Numbered from the stretch's first letter, positions 35,204-48,345 are shown. The stretch: DNA of 64,000 bases from Labia minor (GCA_963082975.1 OY720344.1:88350107-88414106), one strand, 5' to 3'. The notes: generated by a model not told the origin, from the letters alone. Numbers and translations are program-made.

Positions 35204-37355
35204 TTTTAGAGAATATCTGTTAAATAATTTTAAATATATAATTTCTTTATATAATAATATATTATAGTACTTCCATGAGATGTTAAAAAAAATATTTTTG
35301 CTCATAAATATAAAAAATAAACATAGAAACATACGCATATTTCAGTTTATTAAAATATTTTAAATAAAAACATGTGTTAGTGATGATTTTTGTTTTTAAA
35401 TGAATATCAAAGAATATTTTCATTTATTTAATATTCAAATAAATTTGTACTGCCCCTCACTACTATCCAAATAAAATTTTGTTTTTTTTTTACTTTGTTT
35501 TGATTTTAATTTTATTCCCAGTAGAATGATTAATATTAATAAAATGTAAAGGTTGATATTCTTGTTAATTTATTTCGTTGACTAACACATACGAATAATA
35601 TTTAGAATGAATATACAATATATATTAATTTATTTATTATATGAATAATTAAATGTAAACATTTTTAAGTATACTTAAATATAATAATGTAATTGTCTGC
35701 ATTTTAATTAAAATAAATAATATATCAAATTACTTTAAATAAGGATGTATTTATTAATTATAATGAAAAATTTCATTTAAATTATAATTATGTAAATAAT
35801 GCAATGTAATAATTAATCAATGTTGACTTACAATTTTATTTTTTTTTTTTTGTTAAAAATAAAAAATAAAAATTTACAAATACTTGAACAAATTTATTAA
35901 GACTACGCCGTATTTAAATAAAAATTTAATTAAACAAATAAATAAATAAAATAATTTTTCTAAACGTTTACTATTCTAAAATCTTATAAAGTGAAAATCT
36001 CATTTTTGAGAGACCTCTACAAAGAGATCCAGTAATATTAATGGAAAAGTTTATATAGTTCTTCATTAATAATATTTAATATTTTGCAAGAAAATAAATG
36101 GTTATGATATCTATGATTAAAGTATATTCGCATATTATTATAAAGGATTAAATTAAGTACAATGGTGTATTATTAATTTAAATACTTAATTATTCTATTT
36201 ATCATACTCCTTATCCTTATTTTGTTTTTATCCCTAATGCTTATTTTATTTCTACTTCTTATCACCATTATTAACCTTAATTAATACATATCATTCATTC
36301 TGATAAAGCTGGTAGAATAATAGCGTGATTCTAGGAGAAATTTGAATTTAAAATTATTTAATAATAAACGTTTTAAAAATTGATTGTTTTATTTTTCGTC
36401 TATGCTATAAGCGATATAGAAAAGAAAAAACTCTTTATAATCTTGACTGAGGATAATTTTTGAAATTTGGATATAAAATCTTAAGTAGAGTTACCTTTTT
36501 ATAATTATGCGAATTAAGAAATGATTTAAATTGACAGGTGTATATTTTAAAATGATAAAGTCTTTTTTTAATAAATTGCAATTTTTTATATTATTATTGA
36601 AATTTATTTTGTAAATAAATCTCTCTCTTATTAAATTACTATTGATTTAGTTTGTTAAATTAATTATCATATTTATTATCATATTTAATTATTATATTAG
36701 ATTTAATTTATTTATTTTGCAATTTATATTCTCTATGTATCATTATGTCCCCTTACCCGACAAGGGCCGTGTATATTCATATAAATACATAATTTGTTAT
36801 TTAGTAATAATATGATAAATTATATTTCCTAAATAATTTAAAGAAGATGAAAAGTCCTTTGGTAGGATTCGATTTAAAATACAGAAATTAAAATGATTCG
36901 GAAAAGATTTTTATTTGTTTGAAGTATTTTATCATTTTATTTTTATTACACAATAAATTAAAACAGTTAAAAGTAAGAATATATTTATTCTTTATTATGT
37001 ATAAAATAAAAATGAATTATTATAATATTAAAAAATAAGGACATTTTTTAAATTATTAAAACTTCTGAAGGGATAATATGGTAATTTGCTAGAGAATTAT
37101 TGTTTTAGATGTGTATTGACTGGAATAATATTCAATAAAAATAATAAGTATTGTGTTGATAGTTTATAGATAATAAAAGTTTTTATGTCTTAATAAATTT
37201 TTTTTATAGATAGTTATGTATAAAAATATTCTAGGATAATTTCTATTCTTTATTATATATTTTTTTTGGTCATTTATATAATTGAAAAATAAAAATTCCC
37301 CCACCTAACACTTTATAAATACCTTTTTTACCTTTGCTATTTAGTTTTCCTTTCG
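35204..37355. other. Featureless AT-rich stretch
   Basis: Only low-complexity AT-rich sequence was seen; no coding frame or repeat ends. Confidence 0.5.
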
Positions 37356-37359
37356 TCAT

Positions 37360-37640
37360 CTTCTTCTTTTGATGAATGTAGTGGTGAGTTTACTCTAATG
37401 AGGTCAACCTGACTCCGTTAGGGAGTCGCTCCTTAACGATACGGACTCCCTACTAGAGTCAATTTGACCCCTGTTGAGTTAGAGGTTACTTCAGGAACAC
37501 ACGAGTGAGCTTTTTTTCACTTGGCGTCTTCTTTTTTCAAGCGAGGCGAACTAATTAACCGTTGAGAATAACATGACCAAAAATAAAGAAAAACCGTCAG
37601 CCCCCAAATTATCCCAATAAAGAAAGTATTGTCTGACTTT
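37360..37640 (+). other. GC-richer patch with donor-like site, unassigned
   Basis: It has mixed composition with GGGAGTCGCTCC and GGACTCCC near-palindromes, a short frame MTKNKEKPSAPKLSQ and a GTAAGTT donor-like site at about 37651. A related-looking GC patch follows at 37860-37910. It could be LTR/leader sequence of a retrotransposon. I cannot identify a product. Confidence 0.3.
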
Positions 37641-37649
37641 AATGATTTC

Positions 37650-39010
37650 AAGTAAGTTGTCGATAGTTTTTAAATTATTATAATTTATTTTACAAATGTA
37701 TCTAATTATTTAAGGTAAATTAATGTTTCTATTATTATACATTGAAAATATAGAGGGATGATGATAGGAGTATGTGTTTGTTTTCTGATATTGAATTTAA
37801 AAGACATTATTTATGTTGTTTATTAGTATTTTTAACCTGTTTTGTTAATAAAAGTGATTGTTTGGTGCTATCTAGTGTCGGAATGGTGAACTTAGGCCAC
37901 TCCGTCACAATACTAATTAGACAAATATAATATTTTTTAGGAATATAATTTATCTTTATTTCAAACAACTATTTCAAATAATTTATATCACCGTATAAAA
38001 AATAAACCTGATTTTGGTCAGATTCTTAAATTCACATACAGGTATAAATTAAAATTGATCTTTGTGTAAAATCATTTTATAATTCTTTGAAGGTAGGATG
38101 GGAGAGAAGGATTTGAGAGAAACATTTTATATCCCATCAATTTGGATTTTTTTCTTTAAATGATTCTTTTTATATGTGAGATTCAATAGAAAATTTATTG
38201 TTAAATTTCAATTGGTTAGTTACTCGATTAAATTCCAATGTAATAATAGAAAGAAATAAAATATCGAATTGATGGGATCTGCAAAGTCCATTTGGGACCA
38301 AATTAAACTTGTTTGTGGCGTAGCCCCTGAATTGAAAGCAATTGCACAACCCACCTGAGTCCAATAAGGAAACCGCTTTCAGTTCTTATTGCTAATCTAA
38401 CCGATAATCATGTCTTGGTACAAAACTATATTCTTTTTATTTAATTTCATTCAAATATATTTTATATATCCATCTATTTAAATAATGATTAAAGGAGAAA
38501 AGGAGGGAAAATATTTAATAAAAAATTTCTTATAGTTTGAATTAATAAATTATTTCAAATGTTGAGCTTTTTCATATTATAAATGTAAAATTAATAAAAA
38601 TTCTACAATTTTAATAGTTATCAGTTCTTAGGAAATCTAGGAACTATTACTTAAAAGAGAGAGAGAGACAATAATACAGTCTCTGATTACAAAGTATATT
38701 AAATTTCATATAGATATAAATTTTAGTTTAAAATAGTTTCAAATAATTTATTCAGCCATATAAAAATATCTCAAATGTAAATATTTCATAACTTTTGCTT
38801 CTAATGATTTATTAAAAAACAAATTTTATTATTTAAATATTTACCACTAAGAGGATGCCAATTTTATTTTATAAATTATTATTATCATTAAATATAATCT
38901 TTTAAATGTCGTCAATTTATTTTTCTCATTTAGTATGCGCTAAGGATCTTAATTTTATAAGAGATTAAATAAAGTAATTGCAAGAAGATGATATTTATTT
39001 ATGAACAAGA
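37650..39010. other. AT-rich stretch with small GC patches
   Basis: Patches at 37860-37910 and 38270-38360 are less AT-rich, and a GA run lies at 38656-38668. No recognisable gene. Confidence 0.4.
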
Positions 39011-39014
39011 ATAA

Positions 39015-39300
39015 AGTCTTTATTGAATTAATAATAAATTTCTCGTTGGGAAGTTTAGTATTTCGCTCTTTTCGAATGGATGGCAGGTGATACAAATAAA
39101 GTTCAAGTACTTCTCGCCTCTAAACCAGAAGAGCACTTTTGTTTTCGTAGTAGAGGAGAGGAAAGATGGCACAAACGTGAAAACAAAGGAAATAGATATC
39201 CAGAAGGAAAACGAGCGTGAAATCGAGAAGCAACCCCGCGACTGCTCTTGATCCTTTAAGATCTGCATTTAGGCATCGGGCTTGTCTTTTATTTTAACAA
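39015..39300. other. GC-richer patch, unassigned
   Basis: A minus-strand frame (39020-39268) covers the block, and AATAAAG occurs on its minus-strand downstream side. No domain is recognised; a retrotransposon LTR is possible. Confidence 0.3.
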
Positions 39301-39623
39301 ATTATATTACAACGATTACATGTGTTCGAAAAAGGAGGATTTATACAAATTAGCTTTTACAGTTGAAAAGAGGGGAAAAAAATAAGAAATAAACAAACGA
39401 GAAAACAAAAGCTGACATGAATTGATAAATGAGTTCAATCATTGGAGAATCAGTTCAAGAGGATTTAAGTGTCGATGCTCTCTCACTCACACTCAAATGG
39501 GACCAACTCCAAAATATCGATTCCACAATAGACCATATAGTGTTTGTTATAAAAGAATAGAACATATATATGAACTCCACATGAGAATAGAAAATTTACT
39601 AGAATATAATTGCTAAGAAATTA

Positions 39624-40036
39624 CAGTAAAGCAGCTTAGTACGAGTTCGTTTATAAAAAACCCTGTTCGAACGAGCAAAATCTACCGTCCTTCAGAATTC
39701 TATGTGGGGACTCCCATTAATCCCCGATACAACGAATTATTCGGTTATTACAATTGACGAACGCTTTTTATGTGCCCTGGAAACGATTACTACTACGATT
39801 TCCCATAACCACAAGTCATAGCTTCTGATGAGTCTGATAATGACAGCGAAATTATTAGGTCAACAAAATCGGAGAAAATTTTTTTCTATTTTAAAAAATA
39901 CACGATTTGATAGTTATATATAAATAGTCAATCATGCAATAGGGCATATGACATTTTTTGTTACATTTCCACTCACCCTGTTATAAAGAACTGTTATAAC
40001 GAACAATTAATTTGATGGTCCCTTCGTTGTATTACT
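39624..40036. mobile_element. Possible pogo/Tigger-type remnant
   Basis: GTTATAACGAACAATTAATT near 39993-40012 and ACGAGTTCGTTTATAAAAAA near 39639 look like degraded inverted ends of the 'cgttataacgaac' class. Internal sequence is mixed in composition with stops in all frames. Confidence 0.4.
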
Positions 40037-40039
40037 TTA

Positions 40040-41080
40040 TTATGGAAAAGAAAAAACTTACTTATTACTTGCATGCCCGGTCGATATTCAAATGAATTTC
40101 GGTTTGCTTGGAATAAAATAGACTAATTATATCAAAGTTTAAAATTATATTGTCACAATCACAAGGTGAAATTTTAATAATAAAAATAACTCTAATTCAT
40201 TGTAAGCATAAAAATAATAAATATAAATTTTATTCTAAATGTTATATCGTATTTAAAAGATATCAAAAATTTTTGAATGAGTAAAAATTAATTCGTGGAA
40301 AATATTTTTTATATTTTACCTTTTATATGAAAAAAAAGTTTGATGATTAAATACATATTTTTTTTTATATTATGAAGGAATCTATCTATATTTATACTGA
40401 TTTATGATGTTTTTTCGTGAAGTGTGATTGAATATAATAAAATATAATTATATTATTATTATAAATAATTAAAATCTTATCTTATTTTCAATTAAAAATA
40501 ATTTTATTATTTTATTAAAAATTAATCGTTTTATTTAAATTAAAATAAGGAAAAAAGTCACTAATGTTGAGGAGTCAAATGTTACGTTTATTTACGTTTA
40601 GTTGGTTGATAACTCAAAAAAATGTTCAGGATATTTATATACTTAACGAAGAGTAAAAAAACATTAGGGGTGAATTAATATTTTCATTAATAATATTCTA
40701 CTCTATGGAACAAATGAACCATAAAAACACAAAGAGACTTTATTTTAATTTATTGAAGATAATAAACATTTCAAGAAAAATATCATTGAATTTGCATAAA
40801 TTTGAAAAGAAGATAAAAATGAATTTAATATTAATATAAAAGAATATATATATATGTTCAGTAAATTGAATTTATTTGTGTTATGTGAATAGAAAATAAT
40901 ATTTATTAATACATTTATATATTGTAATTATTGTTTTATTTATTTTTCTGTTACCTAAATTCTTTTTTTGAGTTTTCTATATTAAATCAAATAAAAATTT
41001 ATCTTATTCTTTTTATTTTTACGATTCACAAGAATACTAAAAAATATCATAAAAATAAAATAAAATCAAAATATTTTAAT
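40040..41080. other. Featureless AT-rich stretch
   Basis: Nothing recognised beyond low-complexity sequence. Confidence 0.5.
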
Positions 41081-41086
41081 ATAAAA

Positions 41087-41390
41087 CAGTGTTTCCCAAA
41101 CTTTTTTGACCGCGACCCGGATCGAGGTCTTAAAATTTGTCGCGACCCACTTCATTAAAAAAAACATTTATTTAGGACATACATTTTATTTTTCAATAAA
41201 AATCAAGTTGTTTATTACATTCACAAAAATTGGAAAAAAATAATTATATAAGAAAAATAAAAGTAATTAAAAAATTAATAATTTTCAAATTGTTTATTTT
41301 ATACAAAAAATTACAAAATAATTATACAAAATAGAAGTAATCGCGACCCGGTAAAATTTTTCTGCGACCCACATTTTGAGAAACATATAT
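41087..41390. mobile_element. hAT MITE (cgcgaccc family)
   Basis: It begins CAGTGTTTCCCAAACTTTTT with GACCGCGACCCGG, and its right end reads CTGCGACCCACATTTTGAGA, an inexact inverted match. The interior is AT-rich. Flanking ATATAAAA and ATATAATA may be the old duplication, but the right tip is decayed. Confidence 0.75.
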
Positions 41391-41399
41391 ATAATATAC

Positions 41400-43370
41400 A
41401 TATGTATAATATGTATACATTTATTTTAATTAGTATTATTTTTCTATTCTCTTTCAACGGAGATTAATTTCAAATGATAAATGAATTTAAAAAAATGTAA
41501 TTACCCATATTATCGTGATTTTTCATTTAAATTAAAGTGGTTCCCTATATTCACTGCACGATCTCGAGAGATTAATTCAATTAAAAAAAGATAATATGAT
41601 TTCAGCTTCTCTCTCGTCAGCTCATAAATGTTACCCATACACAGTGGTACTATATATTTGTGCCTATTCGAATAATATTTGTATTACATATTCAACTTTG
41701 AATTGAATTAATTAATCACTGTCAACAGAATGACATTACAGTAACACCTGAAAGATTTTTAAACAAAATTATTCTTTTTTTTAATTTTTTTTTTTTTGTT
41801 TTGTTACTTTCAGCAAAAAGTTAACCAGTAATTTAAATATTTATGAAACAAATATTTCAATATTGTAAAAACAAAATTTAAAACAATATTATATAAGTTT
41901 ATTATTTAAAATGTTAATTATTATCAATTATAGATTGTTAATTATTTTTAATAGATAACTATTTGTTTTATTTATTTATGAATCAGAGTAGGGTTTTATG
42001 ATATTTGGATCAAGTTATTATCTTTATAAAATCATTATTTTAAATTTTAAATATTTAAATTTATTAATAATTTTAAATCTTTTATTTCATTTTTAATAAT
42101 AATTTTTTAAATAATTTTAATTCTTTAATTTGGTTTCGAATTATTTTTTCATTTTTTTTGTAAAATTTAGGCAGTGGTTGCATAGATACAGGCGTTTTTT
42201 AATGTAATCCTCGATATTTATACATTTATTCACTTATTAAGAAATTGTGGCATATCTGTATTTTAAAATATATAGTTAAGAAAATTATATAAATTAAAAA
42301 TATTTTTATATAAATTGTTTTCAAAACTGAATTTCTTCATTTTCTTATATATATATTTTATTGTTCATAAACATTTATTTATTACGAATACCATAATAAA
42401 TACATAATTACAACGCAATGATTAAAAAATATAAAAAATTGTCACATTAAATTTCCATTTATTTTTTCAATATTATTAAATATAAAATAATATATTTCTT
42501 AAATTCCGATTGAAAAATAACAGAATATAACAGAGATATTAAATAAAGGTATGCATATTAATAATTAATAATTCTCTACGCTTACAAGTATAGAATTTGA
42601 AATTCGATTAAAATGCAAATAATTAAGTTGATCATAAAATAAAATTAAAACAAATAGTAAGTAAATATTATATAAAAACAAATTGAAGAGAAATATTCAT
42701 AAATATATAGTATATTATTAATTAGTTAAAAATATACTTGATTGATTGATATTCTAATTTAAATTAATATATATAATAAGCAGTTTAATTGTACGTTTAA
42801 TAATCTAAGAAACTTGAATAATTTTAAAATCTCAATTCAAGCTTAAAAAAATCAAAAGAAGAATATTTTTTATGGTGTATTTATTTTTTATTTTTATTAT
42901 TATTTTTCAACTTATATTTTATTTTAAATAAAATAGTTAATATATTAATTGTAATTTTGACGCAAAATCAAAATTTCATCTTTTTAAGTGTTCAAATAGA
43001 GCATTTAATATTTGCTTCAAAGTAACTAAATAAATACAAATACAAGCAGACTGCCAATGTATTTACCGGACTTAATAATATAAATAATACATAATAATAA
43101 TAAGAAATAAATAATTTAAATAATACATTTTTGTTTAAATATATTCATTTATTCATGTATTTATTTAGAAAAAGAAAAGTGGAATATAAATATTATTAAA
43201 GGGCCATATATTCGTAATTTAAATACTCGTAAATATTAAAATTTAAATTGTTTTTATTAAGAGTTCAAATTTTCACCCATAGAAAAAATATTATGTTTTG
43301 TCTATTATTCTAATTTTCTATTATTAATATTCAAAATGTATGAAAATAATTTCAGTAATTTGATTTATTT
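41400..43370. other. Featureless AT-rich stretch
   Basis: No gene or bounded repeat is visible. Confidence 0.5.
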
Positions 43371-43384
43371 CCAGCTGTAAAAAC

Positions 43385-43600
43385 AAGAATATAATTGTGA
43401 GGAGAAGGGGTTGTTAGAGTAGGCAAAGAGAACATCAAACTGTACTTGAAGGACAATGGTTGAAAAGGTCGAATGGGTCGAAATTACGCAAGATAAAGTC
43501 TCGTGAAGGGTTGTTGATGCTCTGATCTTGTAATTGTGAGTTCAATATCCCCATTGAGGTAGGTAGATAAATAACTGGTCTCAATCGTTTATTCTATTGT
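43385..43600 (+). mobile_element. Possible tRNA-derived SINE remnant
   Basis: GGTTGTTGATGCTCTGATCT followed by GTGAGTTCAATATCC resembles an anticodon arm and pol III B box in a mixed-composition block. No target duplication or tail was found. Confidence 0.35.
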
Positions 43601-43853
43601 CAATATTCAATTTAGTTAATATTCCTAATTCTACTTAAATTAATATGATAGAATGGATAATAATATGTGTGAATATATTAATTATATAAATAATTTTTTT
43701 TCTGTTAATTTTTTTTATTATAAATTTAATATTTTTTTTCTGTTATATAGGTATATATTTAAAATATTTGAACAATTATATTCTGAACTAAACAAATTAA
43801 TTAATTATATTAATATATTATATTTGTATTATGTAATTAATTAATTAATTTTT

Positions 43854-44466
43854 ACCGACCGACGATAGAAAGGGAGGTATTGTTTTCACACCAAATTTCA
43901 GATTTTTACATATCTCCACGAATCATGCATTTTCTTAACAGAAAAAAGTATTTTTAGCATGATGTCTGTCCGTCCGTCCGTTCGTATATATGTGTACAGC
44001 CTGAACGGCTGAACGGATTTTGATGAAATTTGGTATATTTACTTAATGCATCAGTGGGATGAATTGATCAACTTTTGGTGCAAATCCGGAAACCGGAAGT
44101 GGTAGTATTAGCGATCGACGATAGGAAGGGAAGGGTTATTTTCACACCAAAGGAGATTTTTTTATATATCACCACAAATCATGCACTTTGTATTGGTTTT
44201 ATCCTAGAGAAAAATCATATTTATTAGTTTTTTCTTGATTTAAAATTATATGACGTCATCCAGCCATTCATGACGTCACAGCCTGGTCTTGCATATATAT
44301 TATAAATAAAATAAAATTAAAAATGTTTATATTTATTATTTATGTATCCATATCTGTTTTTTATTACATTAATAGATATATTAAAATTATTTGAAATTGT
44401 TTCTGTAGCTGGAAATTAATTTACTTCAAATCGTCGGTCGGTTCGGACCTGGCCACAGGTCAACTT
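43854..44466 (-). mobile_element. Interspersed repeat copy B, inverted relative to copy A
   Basis: This is the reverse complement of 23253-23893 over most of its length: CGACGATAG end, GTCCGTCCGTCCG tract, CCGGAAACCGGAAGTGG, two TGACGTCA sites and CCTGGCCACAGGTCAACTT at the far end. Substitutions and small indels separate the copies. It is flanked on the left by ATTAATTAATT. Confidence 0.78.
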
Positions 44467-44527
44467 ATTTTTTATTTAATTTTGTCTGCTTAAATATTTA
44501 AAAATTTGAATAATTATTCTCTGAACT

Positions 44528-44529
<2 letters not shown>

Positions 44530-44562
<33 letters not shown>
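44530..44562. repeat. TA microsatellite
   Basis: An uninterrupted TA run. Similar runs are at about 46687-46716, 52476-52502 and 61664-61688. Confidence 0.9.
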
Positions 44563-44565
<3 letters not shown>

Positions 44566-44569
44566 TTAT

Positions 44570-45455
44570 TTTTGATGGTGAAAAATATATACTTAAATCC
44601 CATTTGCTCTTTTAGCCATGCTAATATAAGTTAATTGATACGCTGCTATATGTTAAAAGGATGTGCAATGAATTTCCAATAAAATTTAATTTAATTTTCG
44701 TGAGATCGTTTGTTAGAACGGTATTTAAACAAGAAGATTGGGCATAAAGGGTAGTTTGGCTTTAGTTAGCTTTCAATTCATTAAAGCTTGGGTAATTGGT
44801 ATTTCCGACAATGCAATCCAATCTGTGTGAGCTTGCTCTTCCATATTGCCTCTTGACTCCAACCACCCCTATCATTTCTATATCTTTTCGATCAACAAAA
44901 TTGTTATATAGTATATTACGAAAAAATAGCTTGTTGAAAGTTAATAATACATTTTAATCTTTTTTTGTAATCTATCGAATCGAATCAAAAAATAATTATC
45001 AATTTATTTATAAAATGAATGCTTACATAAACACAATTTGAGTTATATATCATAGTAATATTTTTATGTTCAATAAAAATATAAAGGTATATGTTGGAAA
45101 AATGAACATTTGTTTAAAATATAATTTATTTATTCAAATGGACCGAATCAGTAAAAGTATTACAACGTTTAAAATAAAAAGTAATTTTAAGCCATTAGTT
45201 CGATATTTATTTTTCCACCAATACAATAAAAACTTGTTCACTTGTTCACTTATAACTCAATTTCTGATCGCCATGAAATTTTGATAAATCGTCAAAAATT
45301 CAAGAAATTATCTATAGATGGCGCCATGTGTAAGGGCCATTTAAGTAAAAAATATTTATTTTACCTAGTAAATATTTTAAATTAAATTAAACTCTTTCTA
45401 ATGCATCAAACACACACATAAATATATATATAATTATATTAATTATGTTATTAAA
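44570..45455. other. Featureless AT-rich stretch
   Basis: A slightly less AT-rich patch lies at 44700-44880. The frame 45066-45284 has no recognisable domain. Confidence 0.45.
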
Positions 45456-45458
45456 ATT

Positions 45459-45563
45459 GCAAAGGTGGTCTACCAAGGGATAAAAAATTATAATTATAAT
45501 TAATCAAAAATATATTATTAACACCGGGCCTTTGTAATAAAATGCAGAGCTATTGATTTAGAA
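45459..45563. repeat. Segmental duplication, copy 1
   Basis: GCAAAGGTGGTCTACCAAGG and the next 85 bases recur almost unchanged at 46769-46868. A hAT copy follows directly in both places, so the unit was probably duplicated with the transposon in it. Confidence 0.85.
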
Positions 45564-45772
45564 CAGCGATTGTCAACCTTTTTTTTACCGAGGCACACTT
45601 TCAACGGCTTAAAAATTTGACGGCACACAAAGAAAAAGATAAGTGTACAAGTTTACCATAAGTGGTCCCAAAAACGGTTTAGCTTTATTTATTTTTTGGT
45701 TTTTTAGAACCATATTGGAAAAAAGTCGGAAATGTTTAAGAACCTCGCGGCACAGTGACTGAGAATCACTGT
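45564..45772. mobile_element. hAT MITE (cggcacac family)
   Basis: Ends are CAGCGATTGTCAACC and GAGAATCACTG. Flanks ATTTAGAA and TACTAGAA match imperfectly. The interior shares GAAAAAGATAAGTGTA and GGTCCCAAAAACGGTTTA with 6233-6420 and 46864-47061. Confidence 0.8.
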
Positions 45773-46686
45773 ACTAGAACCTAATGTATTTATATCTTTA
45801 TGAATTATTCATCTTATTTAAGGATTTTATAGTATCAAATATTAATTTTATTAATATTATTGAAAGGTATGTTAGTTTATTTGTTAGAATATAAATATTT
45901 CAGAATATGTATGTATATTTTATTGATATTTTAAAATTTATTTCATTTTAATTATATAGAAAACGTGTATTATGTTCATCAATTTTTATTAGATGATTTC
46001 TGACAGGTTTTATTGTCTTGCTGTCAGTTCAGACGTTCGGTGTCAGAGTTGATTAGCGAAGGGGGAATGCGTAGCTAATAATGATATTTTAACACTGTTG
46101 GATACATTTATATGTCTATCCAGCATCTCGCATGAAATGGAATAAATGAGAGAGTCATTGCCCAAATTATGATCAAATTAGAAAATTAATCCATAAAGCA
46201 TTGATAGATTTAATTAGTATCTGCTCATTGTTTAATAAATATTACTGTAACATGTTCAAATATCAAATGAAACAATTCAAAGGAATTATTTATTATTATT
46301 TTTTAAATTTTTTTCATTTTTTTTTGTTTGTTTATTATATTCGGATTGAAATGAAAAATAATTAGGTATATCATTTAAAACAAAAAAATCAATTAAAAAT
46401 GATCAATATATAAGTATATATATCTATTAAATCTTTTTTTTATTTTAATTGAATAAATACGCCTCGGAGGGGAAAAATAAATGAATATGGAAATAATTAT
46501 ATAATGTCAAAAACAATTTATAATATAATTTAGTTGTCAGAAGAGTAGTAAAATTATAATAAATTATTTTTGGATTATAAAAATGATGTAGTCATTATAT
46601 TTTACTGAATTCATTATAATTAAAAAATTTATGTATAATACTAATATTAAATATAACTCTGTATATATATAATTTAACAGATATGT

Positions 46687-46717
<31 letters not shown>

Positions 46718-46768
46718 GTTAATTAATTATAGTAGGGTATAGTATAATTATTATTGAGGAACAAAATA

Positions 46769-47061
46769 GCAAAGGTGGTCTACCAAGGGATAAAAAATTA
46801 TAATTATAATTAATCAAAAATATATTATTAACAATGGACCTTTGTGATAAAATGCAGAGCTATTACCGCGGCACACAAAGAAAAAGATAAGTGTAGAAGT
46901 TTACCATATTGAAAAAAAGTAGTCCGAAAAACGGTTTACCTTTTTTTTAGAACCAAATTGAAAAAATTTAGAAAAAAGTCGGAAATGATTAAGAGCCTTG
47001 GCACATTTTGATAATCCCGCGGCACACAAAAGTGCTGCGGCACATAGGTTAAGAATCACTG
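46769..47061. repeat. Segmental duplication, copy 2, including hAT remnant
   Basis: Positions 46769-46868 match 45459-45563. The hAT part (46864-47061) has lost its left inverted repeat (it starts at ACCGCGGCAC) but keeps the right end GGTTAAGAATCACTG. It is followed by ATTTAGAG, matching the left flank of copy 1. Confidence 0.8.
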
Positions 47062-47072
47062 ATTTAGAGAAT

Positions 47073-47091
47073 GAGGGTTCGAATCCCTCCA
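47073..47091 (+). other. tRNA T-arm-like hairpin
   Basis: GAGGGTTCGAATCCCTC forms a perfect 5-bp stem with a TTCGAAT loop, i.e. a pol III B box. No complete cloverleaf can be drawn upstream because the hAT remnant interrupts, so this is more likely SINE or tRNA-pseudogene debris than a gene. Confidence 0.4.
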
Positions 47092-47094
47092 AAT

Positions 47095-48065
47095 TCACAA
47101 AAAATGACATAATATTTAATTTTATTGATTTTCAAATAAATATGTAATTGTATAATAATATTAAAATACATTTTTAAATTCATATGGAAATTTTTATTTT
47201 TAATTAAAAATAATAAACAATCCGGTTTAAAAAAGGATAAGATTTTAATAATATAAACAAAAATGTAATTTTATTTGTAAATTATTTTTCCTAAAATTAT
47301 TGGGGATAATGTATGCCTAGAGGATTTTCGGTCTACAATTAGATTGAATTAGTCAGACTAACCACAGGGACTCAACCTCATCTTTCTGAAATGGTAGAGT
47401 TAAGAGGGTACTGATGTGGACATTAGGTCTCTCTCGTAAAGTTATACTCTAGGACCATCTTAAAGGGAACAAGTTGAAGGCTCAAATAACTGAAACAAAA
47501 CTTTGACAGAACTTATATTCGAATTTAATTCATAGGGTCACAATGGGTAAAATATTGAAAAATTCAGCCGAACAAAATAATAAAATTGAATTATAAAAAC
47601 GAAAGGGAAACGAACGAATTCAAAATCTGAGAAATTCAAATTTTCTATTTGGTTATCATAATTTATTAGTATTTTTATTTTCAAAATCTCTTTCGAGAAT
47701 TTTTATTTTCTCTTGTTTTTAATCTAAAAAGAAAATTGAAGAAATAATAAAACTTTGAATGAGAACAAAACTTTGTTTTTAACTTCGTATATTTTCAATT
47801 TCTATATTTTTTAAAGTAAAATTAAATTTATTGAAATTTTACGAATGTTAATAAAATCAATACAAAACATTGAATGGGCCATTGATATTATATATTAAAA
47901 TATTATATTATTAACGCATCATCCATCAGTTATTTCATAATTTATTTGGTTTAATATTTTCCCAGCCATGACAAGATCTATAATAACATTAAACCACATA
48001 ATAATTAATTAACTGTAAAATTTTATTCCTATTAAATATAATATTAACTTTGATCTATAAATAAA
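47095..48065. other. AT-rich stretch with a mixed-composition patch
   Basis: Positions 47330-47540 are less AT-rich, without recognised domains or repeat ends. Confidence 0.45.
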
Positions 48066-48069
48066 TGAA

Positions 48070-48345
48070 TGAATAAATCGTTTGTGAACTATAAACATCA
48101 TCATCTCTTTATTCGTTTTTTATTAATGAATTTATTAATTTAGTTAATTTATTCATATTCAGCTATCTATCTATGTGCCTGTATAAAAATCGAAAAGGCT
48201 TGGTCGCAGCAACCACACTCCTCCAAATGTCCTTATCCAGAGCTATAGGCCTGTCTAACTTCAACTCTCCTCCAACTCCCTCAAGTTCCTCCTTATATTG
48301 TCTATCCACCGCTTTCTTGATCTTCCTATTCTTATTCATACATAT
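48070..48345 (-). mobile_element. LINE 3'-end copy on minus strand
   Basis: The minus frame reads KKAVDRQYKEELEGVGGELK then LDRPIALDKDIWRSVVAATK, the C-terminus of a non-LTR retrotransposon ORF2, followed by a 3' UTR to about 48070. It is a close relative of 50428-50690 in the same orientation. Only the 3' end is present. Confidence 0.8.

Noticed and set aside
47041-47091. A functional tRNA gene suggested by a perfect T-arm
   Set aside because: No acceptor, D or anticodon arms can be assembled because hAT sequence lies immediately upstream.
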